Part shown: one piece after another, positions 54,543 through 63,196 of the stretch
Numbering within the stretch: the stretch's first letter is position 1
Layout of the letters: each line of letters starts with the position of its first letter
The notes under the pieces: model-generated
Database searches by the model: none
Seen by the model: the letters and a program-made list of their open reading frames with translations, nothing else
Told to the model about the DNA's origin: nothing
Program-made: the position numbers and the translations under genes
Source of the DNA: an uncultured Arenicella sp.
GTDB taxonomy: Bacteria > Pseudomonadota > Gammaproteobacteria > Arenicellales > Arenicellaceae
NCBI GenBank assembly: GCA_937922925.1
Contig: CALAKU010000022.1
Span: forward strand, 42,041 to 106,040
Direction: 5' to 3'
DNA length: 64,000 bases

Positions 54543-56753
54543 ATGCCAGCGTTTATTAAGGTCTCTGAGGACCGTATCTTCCATCTCGGGAATGGTCGTA
54601 TTTCTTATGTTCTGAATGTATCAGCGGAAGGAGTTGTTGAGCACAAGCATTTTGGGCAAGCGATAACACGAGTTGATAATCTGCCTCGAACCGAGAAACG
54701 TGTTCATCGTTCTTGTGTGCTTCATCATCAAGACGTGCCGAATTACAACTTAAATGATGTGGCGCAAGAATTCCCATTATTTGGTACCAGTGATCAACGT
54801 GAGCCCGCGCTGCACATTGTTAATGACGACGGCAACACCACGCAGGTTTTTCGGTATGTCTCGCACGAAGTCAGTGAAGCCAAACCTGCGCTCAGCGGCT
54901 TACCGAGCGCTCGCGGTGACGACAGCCAGAGCCTAATACTCACATTGCACGACGATGTCGTTAATTTGAGCTTGGAACTCAGCTACACCGTTTACGCAGA
55001 TCACGATGTGGTTACGCGCTCGGCACGCTTGATAAACAATAGCGATGTCGCGGTGTCCATCGACAAAATCGCCAGTACTTGTTTGGATTTGCCAGCCGAC
55101 GATTATGATCTCTTGCACCTTAAAGGTACATGGGCACGCGAACTCAATGAAGACCGCTTTGCCTTGCCCAAAGGCCGCTTTAGTATTGATTCGGCGACCG
55201 GCACCAGTGGCAATGTGCATAATCCATTTATGGCGATTATGGATCGCAGCACCAATGAACACCAAGGCCGAGTGGTTGGTTTGGCATTAATGTACAGCGG
55301 TAATTTTGCCATCACTGCCGAGCTTGGTGAATTCGATTCGGTCCGCGTATTGGCGGGTATTAATCCCTTCAATTTTTCTTGGCATTTACCCGCCGGTGAC
55401 AGCTTTACCACGCCTGAGGCCGTGCAAGTTTTTAGTGCCGAGGGTTTGAATGGCATGAGCCAAGTTTGGCATGGCTTTGTTAAAAACCACATCAGCCCAC
55501 CGCAATTCGCCAACCAGGCTCGCCCCACTTATTTGAATTCTTGGGAAGCGGCTTATTTTGATATCAACGAAGACGTCGTGCTCGAACTCGCCGATCGCAC
55601 CAAAGACCTTGGGCTGGACATGTTAGTGGTCGACGACGGCTGGTTTGAGGGTCGAGATGACGATACCACTTCTTTAGGTGACTGGTTTTCAGATACGCGT
55701 AAATTCCCGAATGGGATAGAACACGTCGGAGCTTTAGTCAAAGAGAAGGGCCTCAAATTCGGTTTGTGGTTTGAGCCTGAAATGGTCAACCCCAAAAGCC
55801 AATTGTTTGCAGCGCATCCGGATTGGATTATCCATGTGCCGAATCGAGTGAGCACCACTGGGCGGCACCAACAGACCTTAGACTTGTCACGCCAAGACGT
55901 TCAAGACTACTTGTTCGAGCGCATCGATTCGTTTTTAAGTTCTGGGCACATCGATTACGTGAAGTGGGATATGAATCGTAATATGTCTGAGATTGGCAGC
56001 GCCGGTTTGGCCAAAGACCAGCAGCGCGAAACAGCGCATCGATATATGTTGGGCTTGTACGCATTGCTCGAAAAGATTGTCACAAAGCATCCGAATGTCT
56101 TGTTTGAAAATTGCGCCTCAGGCGGCAATCGTTTTGATCTGGGTATGCTGCGTTTTATGTCGCAAAGCTGGGTTAGCGACATGTCGGAGCCGATTGGCCG
56201 TTTGCCGATCATCAATGGCGCTTCTTATGTCTACCCAATCAGCGTGATGGCGTCGTATATCTGCCCGGTGCCGAGTCATCTAAACGGTCGGCAAGTGTCG
56301 CTCAAAACCCGCGCCGAAGTCGGATTTTTCTGCGCGGCTCGCGGTTTGTCTTTGAACGCTGAAGACGTAGATGCCGACAAAGAAGCGCTCAAAGACATCG
56401 CGGTTAGCTATAAAGCCACGGCCGATGATTTAGTTAACGGGGCTTTCTATCGAGTTAAAAATGTCGAGCAAGAAGTTTGTTGGCAGCTTAATTCCCAGAG
56501 CGGGCAGCATGTTTATTTGGGCTATTTTCATATTCTCTCAGCGGCAAATCTGCCGTCGCGACATATACGGATGGTGGCCTTGGAACCCACAGCAGACTAC
56601 CGCCTGCAAGGCACAGATCAGGTCTATAGTGGCGACGCCTTAATGCACATGGGCTTGGATATGCCTTATGTCTCGGCTATGCAAACCACTGACGACGAGT
56701 TTATGGAAGCCGGAGATTTTGCCAGCCGTTTATTCGTTTTCGAGCGAGTCTAG
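54543..56753 (+). CDS. Alpha-galactosidase, glycoside hydrolase family 36
   Basis: The enzyme hydrolyses alpha-1,6-galactosides such as melibiose and raffinose by a retaining mechanism. The N-terminal beta-sandwich (about 1-310) precedes the TIM barrel with NSWEAAYFDINE, LVVDDGWFEGRDDD, GLWFEPEMVNPKS, the nucleophile Asp in YVKWDMNR, ENCASGGNRFD, and the acid/base Asp in WVSDMSEPIGRL. A short C-terminal beta domain ends it. There is no signal peptide, so it is cytoplasmic. I use the ATG at 54543 (MPAFIKVSEDRIF, 736 residues) over the TTG two codons earlier. No galactoside transporter is adjacent. Confidence 0.93.
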   Translation: MPAFIKVSEDRIFHLGNGRISYVLNVSAEGVVEHKHFGQAITRVDNLPRTEKRVHRSCVLHHQDVPNYNLNDVAQEFPLFGTSDQREPALHIVNDDGNTTQVFRYVSHEVSEAKPALSGLPSARGDDSQSLILTLHDDVVNLSLELSYTVYADHDVVTRSARLINNSDVAVSIDKIASTCLDLPADDYDLLHLKGTWARELNEDRFALPKGRFSIDSATGTSGNVHNPFMAIMDRSTNEHQGRVVGLALMYSGNFAITAELGEFDSVRVLAGINPFNFSWHLPAGDSFTTPEAVQVFSAEGLNGMSQVWHGFVKNHISPPQFANQARPTYLNSWEAAYFDINEDVVLELADRTKDLGLDMLVVDDGWFEGRDDDTTSLGDWFSDTRKFPNGIEHVGALVKEKGLKFGLWFEPEMVNPKSQLFAAHPDWIIHVPNRVSTTGRHQQTLDLSRQDVQDYLFERIDSFLSSGHIDYVKWDMNRNMSEIGSAGLAKDQQRETAHRYMLGLYALLEKIVTKHPNVLFENCASGGNRFDLGMLRFMSQSWVSDMSEPIGRLPIINGASYVYPISVMASYICPVPSHLNGRQVSLKTRAEVGFFCAARGLSLNAEDVDADKEALKDIAVSYKATADDLVNGAFYRVKNVEQEVCWQLNSQSGQHVYLGYFHILSAANLPSRHIRMVALEPTADYRLQGTDQVYSGDALMHMGLDMPYVSAMQTTDDEFMEAGDFASRLFVFERV

Positions 56754-58055
56754 CTTCTTAGCTGAAACCGAATCGCTGCGCAGAAAGCGCAGCCCAAGCC
56801 CCCAACGATCTGCAAAGCCCGGCCACGGTGTTTGATCTTTGCTTTGGAGGGCCTGTTCGCGCTCAGGCAAATAGCGACAGGCTTGCTCCTTTTTTTGGAC
56901 GTAGCAATCAAGGAAGGCGAGTAAAAAATGTTGATTGATGTAGGCGATTTGGCGCGCGTCCCAAGCTGGCTCAAAATAGTGGCCAAGGTCTAGCTCAAGC
57001 GCGTTAGCCGCCTCAGGCGCAGGATGACCGGCGATGTTATGGCGCGCGTTTTCATAAATCAGAAAGGCTTTGTTTTTGCTTCCAATCGCTTCATAAAGCG
57101 GCAGCATTCCATTTTCAAAACCCGAGACATCGTCGTACTCGCCACCAACAAATAGAGTTGGTAGGTTGATATTTTCAAGTGAGGCTAAATCATGTGCTCC
57201 GCTGGTGCCGCCCCAAGGCGCCATGGCCACCATGGCTTGCCATCTCGGATCCACTTTATCGCGGCCCGCTCGGCATTGATTAATGGCGTTTAGCAGTGCT
57301 TGGGCCGCGTCGCTTTCATATCCAGCTTGCTCAATAAAGGCACTGGCAATGCGGTGACAGCCCCCGACGGTGTTCAGCGCTCCGTATCCGCCCATTGAAT
57401 AACCCACCAGCGCTGCTTTAGGTGCTAAGGCCGGGCCGAATAAAGCATGCTCGAACAGAGCGCCTAGTGCAAACGCCTGGTCGCGGCTTCGGTTTAATAA
57501 AGTACTGGGCCATCCTGAACCCGGCGATGTTGCAAAGTCGACATCCTTATTCGTTGAGTCGCTATGATCAATGCTGGCGACCACGTAACCATGGCTGGCT
57601 AAATGCTCGGCTAAATGAAAGAACAGGCTGCGATAGCCTGTATACCCGTGCGAGAAAATCACCAAAGGGTAGGTGCGTTCCCCAAAGCTTAACGAGGCAT
57701 CACGAAACGCCTTGCCCTTTACGCTAAATGCTTGGCCGCTGCGAGTTTGGTCGTTATAGATGGCCTGGGTTTTCTTTTTCGGTTCTTCGATGAGTGGATA
57801 CCAAACCTCAAGTTCCAGAATTCGGTCAGCGGTCGAGAGCGGGTTTGACGCTAGCATCTGATCTTTGTTCGTCAACTCAATCGTCGTCACTCCTATGGCA
57901 AATGAGCCGGGCTCACTCAAGGCTGGGCGGGTTTCAATGCTTGGCAAGTTTTCGGGGAACAAATTTTCCTTTGCGAAGGCAATACTCGTTTGATTTACTA
58001 TGGCAATGCTGACTGAGGCCGATAACACTATGTGGCGTATTTTTAGGTGGCGCAT
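56730..58055 (-). CDS. Secreted alpha/beta hydrolase (PAF-acetylhydrolase/dienelactone hydrolase-like)
   Basis: A signal peptide (about residues 1-28, ending IAFA) points to the periplasm. The alpha/beta fold shows LVIFSHGYTGYRSLFFHLAEHLASHGYVVASIDHSDS with the oxyanion HG, and GYSMGGYGAL with the nucleophile Ser. VGGEYDDVS is the likely Asp region and YENARHNIAGHP supplies the His. The 441 residues resemble platelet-activating factor acetylhydrolase-like lipases; the substrate is unknown. Its 3' end overlaps the alpha-galactosidase 3' end by 24 bases. Confidence 0.82.
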   Translation of the reverse strand: MRHLKIRHIVLSASVSIAIVNQTSIAFAKENLFPENLPSIETRPALSEPGSFAIGVTTIELTNKDQMLASNPLSTADRILELEVWYPLIEEPKKKTQAIYNDQTRSGQAFSVKGKAFRDASLSFGERTYPLVIFSHGYTGYRSLFFHLAEHLASHGYVVASIDHSDSTNKDVDFATSPGSGWPSTLLNRSRDQAFALGALFEHALFGPALAPKAALVGYSMGGYGALNTVGGCHRIASAFIEQAGYESDAAQALLNAINQCRAGRDKVDPRWQAMVAMAPWGGTSGAHDLASLENINLPTLFVGGEYDDVSGFENGMLPLYEAIGSKNKAFLIYENARHNIAGHPAPEAANALELDLGHYFEPAWDARQIAYINQHFLLAFLDCYVQKKEQACRYLPEREQALQSKDQTPWPGFADRWGLGLRFLRSDSVSAKKLDSLENE

Positions 58056-58206
58056 TTTTCGAATCTCTGTGGGGCTGGGCGAATAGATCTTCTTTATAGT
58101 AACGCACTGACAGTGATCGAGATTTTTCTCTAAATGTTTTCTTTATCGAGCATGAGCTATGCGATGATTCTGGCCCTAGGCTAAAGTTGGATGATTGTTG
58201 CACGGC

Positions 58207-59565
58207 ATGTTTTTAAACGAAGTAAAAGCACTGGTTAAACTGGCGGCACCTGTGTCGCTGGCGCAGCTATGCCTTGTCGGAATGTCAGCCACCGACGTAT
58301 TGATCGCAGGGCATGCGGGCACCAAAGAGTTGGCCGGGATGAACCTTGGCTCCAACACCTGGAATATGGTCATTCTCTTTTTCATGGGCATCGGCTTTGC
58401 CACACAGCCTTTGGTCGCCAATGAATTTGGAAAAAAAGATAATCAAGGCGTAAAACGCCAGCTGCATCAAAGTATTTGGATGTGCCTAGCCTTGGGGCTT
58501 ATTGCCACGGTGATTGTTTGGCTCACTGCATTGGGTATTTACTTAGCGCCTTTTGAAGCCGATTTAAAACGCATCGCTGTAGACTATTTACTGGTGATTA
58601 GTTTTTGCGCGATCCCAATGAGTTTAATTCCCGCAATGCGCGGCACCTTAGAAGGCATGAGCCTGACGCGAGAAGTCTTCGCCATTAATTTTATTGTATT
58701 TCTGCTGAATATCCCGCTGGACTACATTTTTGTTCATGGCTTATTTGGGATGCCAAAACTTGGCGGTGTGGGTTGCGCCTTAGCCACCGTGTTTTTAATG
58801 TGGATCGCGATTGGCTGTTTCGCGTTAGTGCTAAAACGGCATCGGCGTTTGCAATCAAAACAATTGCTAAGCGAATTTCAAAGGCCCAACCGTGAGCAGA
58901 TAGAACGCACGTTTCGGCTAGGCTTGCCGATCGGTTTTTCGATTGTGATTGAACTCAGTATGTTTGCCGGGGCAGGCATGTTGATCGCTTTTTTTGGTGT
59001 CATCGAGGTGGGCGCGCACGCGGTGGCCATCATTGTCGCGTCCATGAGTTTTATGCTCTACATGGGCTTAGCTCAAGGCGTGACAATTCGCGCCTCCCAA
59101 TTTTTAGGGGCGGGCCAAGCAGATCGAGCGTGGTACACCATTAAAGCGGGCACGGCGTTTAATATGATGATCGCGTGTTTGTTTTGCGTGGCGTTTATCG
59201 TTTATACCGAGCCCTTGATTAGTTTGTTTAGCAACGACCCGGCGGTGATTAAGCTCGCCGTGGTTTTGTTGTACTTCGGCGCGGCATTTCAACTGGTTGA
59301 TTGCTTACAGATCGCCGTTATTTGTGCTCTGCGCGCCTATCAAGATACCGCTAGCCCACCTAAGTACCAAGTAGTGGCTTTTCTGATATTTGGTATGCCC
59401 TTGGGGGTCGGTTTGTCATTCTATGAATGGTGGCCAGGGCTAGAAGGGGCTAAAGGGATGTGGACAGCCATGCTGGTCAGTTTAAGCTTGGTAGGTGTGT
59501 TGCTGAGCTGGCGTTTGTGGCAACATCGGCGTAACGAAAACGCCATTGCGATGCTGCGCACATAA
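58207..59565 (+). CDS. MATE-family multidrug efflux transporter (NorM-like)
   Basis: This is an inner-membrane cation-coupled exporter. Twelve hydrophobic helices lie in two repeats over 452 residues. The N-terminus LVKLAAPVSLAQLCLVGMSATDVLIAGHAGTKELAGMNLG is the MATE signature, and the second repeat opens TFRLGLPIGFSIVIELSMFAGAGMLI. The ORF track begins at a TTG four codons earlier; the ATG at 58207 is preferred. A small membrane protein gene follows after six bases. Confidence 0.92.
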   Translation: MFLNEVKALVKLAAPVSLAQLCLVGMSATDVLIAGHAGTKELAGMNLGSNTWNMVILFFMGIGFATQPLVANEFGKKDNQGVKRQLHQSIWMCLALGLIATVIVWLTALGIYLAPFEADLKRIAVDYLLVISFCAIPMSLIPAMRGTLEGMSLTREVFAINFIVFLLNIPLDYIFVHGLFGMPKLGGVGCALATVFLMWIAIGCFALVLKRHRRLQSKQLLSEFQRPNREQIERTFRLGLPIGFSIVIELSMFAGAGMLIAFFGVIEVGAHAVAIIVASMSFMLYMGLAQGVTIRASQFLGAGQADRAWYTIKAGTAFNMMIACLFCVAFIVYTEPLISLFSNDPAVIKLAVVLLYFGAAFQLVDCLQIAVICALRAYQDTASPPKYQVVAFLIFGMPLGVGLSFYEWWPGLEGAKGMWTAMLVSLSLVGVLLSWRLWQHRRNENAIAMLRT

Positions 59566-59571
59566 TTTTCT

Positions 59572-59943
59572 ATGGGTATTGTTGTTAGTCTAAGTATGTT
59601 GTTGTTGCTAACGGTGCTGCGGCCTAGCCCATGGAATGGCGAGATCAAAGATCAGAGTTCGGCTCGGTATTTTGCTGTGGCGATTACCGCTGGCTTTGTC
59701 TTCGGCGCGTGGAACGCCTTTTACGGCGTGCGTCATTTGAGTGAGTTTTGGGGTTTGGCGGCCTTGGTCTCTGGCTTGTTGATGTTGGTGTCGGCGCTCG
59801 TTTTATTGCTCGAGCGTATTCAAGGGTATTCGCCAGCGGCTTTGCCAAGAGCGCTGCTGGTAGCTGGCCTTGTTGTTTGTTTTTTGCTTTACGTGATTAC
59901 CATTATTCAAATCAATTTGGGCTTGCCTTATCTCTATCAATAA
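59572..59943 (+). CDS. Small membrane protein of unknown function (four predicted helices)
   Basis: I do not recognise a family. The 123 residues contain four hydrophobic segments (about 3-16, 33-50, 57-80 and 92-116), with short polar loops such as RPSPWNGEIKDQSS and ERIQGYSPAALPR. It starts six bases after the MATE gene and ends just before a strong terminator, so it is probably co-transcribed with the exporter. Confidence 0.7.
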   Translation: MGIVVSLSMLLLLTVLRPSPWNGEIKDQSSARYFAVAITAGFVFGAWNAFYGVRHLSEFWGLAALVSGLLMLVSALVLLLERIQGYSPAALPRALLVAGLVVCFLLYVITIIQINLGLPYLYQ

Positions 59944-59993
59944 GGTTCTGGCATTGATAGCCCTTTAAATAAATGCCTTAGAAATAAGGCAAT

Positions 59994-60033
59994 TAAAAAA
60001 AGCCAGTCACTCTAGAAAGTGCTGGCTTTTTTT
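59994..60033. terminator. Bidirectional terminator after the MATE unit and DUF885 gene
   Basis: AAAAAAGCCAG...CTGGCTTTTTTT forms a long stem (with inner CACT / AGTG) ending in T runs on both strands, between convergent genes. A separate GCCTTA-GAAA-TAAGGC hairpin with a GNRA loop sits just upstream at 59975-59990. Confidence 0.92.
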
Positions 60034-60064
60034 GTGGCACACGTTGGTGCTGCTCAAAGGCTAT

Positions 60065-61954
60065 TTAACTGGATTGCTTAGCGGCGACCCATGCATCTAC
60101 CTTAGCTTCCACCACATTCAATGGCAGTGGACCATATTTTAGAACCTCGTCGTGATACTCACGAATATCAAATTGCTCGCCTAAGGCTGCTTTGGCCTTT
60201 TCGCGCAACTCAATAATCTTTAACATGCCGATTTTGTAGGCCGTCGCCTGAGACGGCATCACAACGTGACGTTCAACCATTTTGACGGCGTCCGATTCTG
60301 CGTTAGGCGTGTTATTAACGTAATAATCAATGCCTTGCTGGCGCGTCCACTTTTTAGTGTGGATGCCGGTGTCGACCACTAAACGGCAGGCGCGCCAAAG
60401 CTCCATTGCTAAACGGCCAAAGTCGGAATACGGGTTTTCATAGAAACCAAATTCCTTAGGCAAGAACTCAGAGTACAAACCCCAGCCTTCAATGTAGGCC
60501 GTGTAACCGCCAAAGCGTCGGAATTTTGGAATGCCTTGAAGTTCTTGTTGAATCGCCAATTGCATGTGATGACCGGGGATGCCTTCGTGATACGCCAGCG
60601 CCTCCATTTGATACACGGGCATGGCTTTCATGTCGTAAAGGTTTGCGTAATACAAACCGGGCCGTGTACCGTCTTCACTAGGGCGTTGGTAGAACGCTTT
60701 GCCTGCTGACTGCTCACGGAAGGGCTCGACGGCTTTTACTTTGAGATCCGCCTTGGGCTTGGTGATGAACATCTCATCGGTTTTGCCCTTAATGGTTTCG
60801 ATCAGATCGGTGGCTTCCTGAAGATAACGGGCTTTGCCTTCTTCGGTATTGGCATAGTAAAACTGATCGTCTTCACGCATGAATTGCATGAACGCTTTGA
60901 GATCACCGTCGAAGTTCACTTTGTCTTTGATGGCGCGCATTTCGTTATGAATACGCTCTACTTCTTTTAAGCCAATTTCATGAATTTCGTTAGAGCTAAG
61001 TTCAGTCGTCGTGGTGCGTTTTAAAGCGACATTAAAAAATTCATCGCCGTCTTTCCATTTCCAAACGCCGTCGTCGGTAGTGGCTTGTTTTTCAAGCTCC
61101 ACCAAATGATCAATGAGCTTTTGATAAGCAGGCTGCATAGAATTACTCAGCGCTGCCGTTGCTTGCTCGATTAGTGTATCGCGCTGAGCGTCATTAACAG
61201 CCTCATCTTTTTCCGCTAAGGCCGTTACCTTTTTAGTAAAGTCGGCGAGCAGGGCACTCGGTTCGCCATCATCAAACGGCGCGCCAGTGATGATGTTTTT
61301 ACTGTCTCGAATCACGTGCGGAAATACAAACTTTGGCGGAATGATGTTGGCCGCAGTGCGAGCCTCAATGCCTTCAATAAGTTGATCAAAATAGGGGCCG
61401 ATTTTGTTTAGGCGGGCAATGTAGTTCTCTGCGTCTTGTACGCTATTAATGCGATGTTGGTTAATCAACAAGGAAACGACGCCACTGTGGCGACCAAACA
61501 TTTGATTTACCGGGTAGTTATATAAACGCCAGCGAGCGTCTTCTATGTCTTCTTCCAAGCTTTGTTTGAATAGGTCGTAACTGAGTTGCGTTGCTTCGTC
61601 GAGCTTGGCTCGATCTATGCTGCCCAAGTCGGCCAGATATTGTTTGTTAAGCTCTAACGATTCATCATCAAAGGCTTTACTCAAATCATTCCACTCGTCT
61701 TGGCGTTCTTTACGGCCCAAAAAGGTCAAGCTCTCGGGGCTTCGAGCAACGGACTCTTCAAACGCGCGCTCAAACAGCGCATTCGCTTTTTCAGATTCGC
61801 TCATCTGCGGCGTTTGGGCCGCTGCTTTATCTGTATTACTAGCCGGTGTTGAAGAGGATGAATTGGAGTCGGGCTGGCAGGCGGCAAGGCCAAGTGTTAG
61901 GGCAGCGAAGCCTATTGCCACGGCGATAGGCTTGATTCGAGCAAAAAGAGTCAT
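60065..61954 (-). CDS. DUF885 family lipoprotein (probable metallopeptidase-like)
   Basis: The signal peptide with lipobox LAAC (Cys at about residue 26) predicts lipid anchoring, followed by a serine- and alanine-rich linker. The DUF885 domain contains the hallmark YHEGIPGHHMQLA at about residue 455, a His-Glu-x-x-x-His-His motif suggestive of metal binding, and RLAMELWRACRLVVDTGIHTKKW. The 629 residues are normal. DUF885 proteins are thought to be peptidase-like, but the activity is not established here. It is transcribed alone between two terminators. Confidence 0.85.
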   Translation of the reverse strand: MTLFARIKPIAVAIGFAALTLGLAACQPDSNSSSSTPASNTDKAAAQTPQMSESEKANALFERAFEESVARSPESLTFLGRKERQDEWNDLSKAFDDESLELNKQYLADLGSIDRAKLDEATQLSYDLFKQSLEEDIEDARWRLYNYPVNQMFGRHSGVVSLLINQHRINSVQDAENYIARLNKIGPYFDQLIEGIEARTAANIIPPKFVFPHVIRDSKNIITGAPFDDGEPSALLADFTKKVTALAEKDEAVNDAQRDTLIEQATAALSNSMQPAYQKLIDHLVELEKQATTDDGVWKWKDGDEFFNVALKRTTTTELSSNEIHEIGLKEVERIHNEMRAIKDKVNFDGDLKAFMQFMREDDQFYYANTEEGKARYLQEATDLIETIKGKTDEMFITKPKADLKVKAVEPFREQSAGKAFYQRPSEDGTRPGLYYANLYDMKAMPVYQMEALAYHEGIPGHHMQLAIQQELQGIPKFRRFGGYTAYIEGWGLYSEFLPKEFGFYENPYSDFGRLAMELWRACRLVVDTGIHTKKWTRQQGIDYYVNNTPNAESDAVKMVERHVVMPSQATAYKIGMLKIIELREKAKAALGEQFDIREYHDEVLKYGPLPLNVVEAKVDAWVAAKQSS

Positions 61955-62011
61955 GAGTTTCTCCAGAGGATCATTTTTCTAAAGTGTAACAAACCGAGAT
62001 GCATAACTGCG

Positions 62012-62043
62012 CAAAAAGGTCGCACTAATTGCGCGACCTTTTG
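62012..62043 (-). terminator. Rho-independent terminator after the DUF2855 gene
   Basis: AAAAGGTCGC / GCGACCTTTT is a 10-bp perfect stem. Read on the minus strand it ends in TTTTT, closing the DUF2855 unit. Confidence 0.82.
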
Positions 62044-62088
62044 AATGCGATGATCGTTCGATAATGCTGATTGTTTCGATGCGCGAGT

Positions 62089-63171
62089 TTACATTTTGAT
62101 GACCAGGCCTTCACTTGGGTCATTTTTGCCGGAACAGACGCTTTCGTACACTGACTCCAGGCCAGCCAAACCGTGCAGTTCTTTGATGCGCAGCCAGTCT
62201 CGGCTTTTAGCGATGGTCTGGCCTACGTAAGAGAATGAGCGTTTATCCCATTCAGATTGGCCCAGGTCTTGGATGCCTTTTTGGATAACGGATGGCGCAA
62301 AAAACATTTTACTGCGCTCGCGAATAATACCCTCGCCATCGCGAGGTTGATCCCAGTGAGTTAAGCCAACATTGCTCGTGAATTTCATATTGTTGCCCAA
62401 ATGTTGATGTAGGCGGCTGAGCAAGGGAATATTGCCGGACATGTCCACAATCACAGTGGGTTTGCTAGCATCAATTGAGTCGATATTGTCGTAGTCATAG
62501 GCTTGATCATAAGCGCCCATGGTGTTCACCAGCTCAAGATTTCCTTTGCTGGTGAGGCCGATGGCCGTCGGCGCATTTGCGTCATTAAGAAGGCCAAAAC
62601 CCAAACCTGAACTGGTTTTGGATGAAGCCGATACTACGATAACTTGCTCAGCCCCAAACCAATCGTTGTCTTGCAACATGGTTTGAATGCAAAACGCGGT
62701 AAGGTGCAAAACAAAGAGCAATATGCGCTCATCGTCTTGCGCGCGCGAATAACCGGGTTCGTTCAGTACACGGCGATAAATATTGTAGCCAATCGGTAAT
62801 TCGGCACGATGTGCGCTGCCATCAATAAACATGGCGTCGTTGGTTTTTGCCGGTCGCATGATGAGTTCTTGCGACGGCAGAAAGTAACCAAATAGACGGT
62901 CGCCGACAGGGATATCAGGGTGCTTCGATTCGCTAACATCCGCAAAGCCCCATACTGGAATAATGCCCCAAGCCTCTGGCTCGTCGCCTTGCGCAGGAAA
63001 GAACTCCCAATAGCGAATCTGATCGCCGGCAACCGCGTAGGTAATATTATTGGCGGTAAAGGCAAAGCGATCGATCTTTGCTCGAACCTCACCGTCGTTT
63101 AGATCTCGAGGTTGCACATCCACTAGGCGATGCTGATGAAAATTGCGCTTGCTGGTTTGGAATTCTTGCAT
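62089..63171 (-). CDS. DUF2855 family protein (MDR-like oxidoreductase fold)
   Basis: The 360 residues resemble DUF2855 proteins, related to medium-chain quinone oxidoreductases. The N-terminal part has a GroES-like stretch with VGDRLFGYFLPSQEL. A Rossmann-like region follows with EQVIVVSASSKTSSGLGFGLLNDANAPTAIGLTSKGNLELV and PTVIVDMSGN. The typical zinc ligands of alcohol dehydrogenases are not obvious. It lies 25 bases after an FAD/NAD(P)-binding-type gene on the same strand, so the two probably act together. Confidence 0.82.
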   Translation of the reverse strand: MQEFQTSKRNFHQHRLVDVQPRDLNDGEVRAKIDRFAFTANNITYAVAGDQIRYWEFFPAQGDEPEAWGIIPVWGFADVSESKHPDIPVGDRLFGYFLPSQELIMRPAKTNDAMFIDGSAHRAELPIGYNIYRRVLNEPGYSRAQDDERILLFVLHLTAFCIQTMLQDNDWFGAEQVIVVSASSKTSSGLGFGLLNDANAPTAIGLTSKGNLELVNTMGAYDQAYDYDNIDSIDASKPTVIVDMSGNIPLLSRLHQHLGNNMKFTSNVGLTHWDQPRDGEGIIRERSKMFFAPSVIQKGIQDLGQSEWDKRSFSYVGQTIAKSRDWLRIKELHGLAGLESVYESVCSGKNDPSEGLVIKM

Positions 63172-63196
63172 AGTGTTCTCCAGTGGCTGGCTCGGT

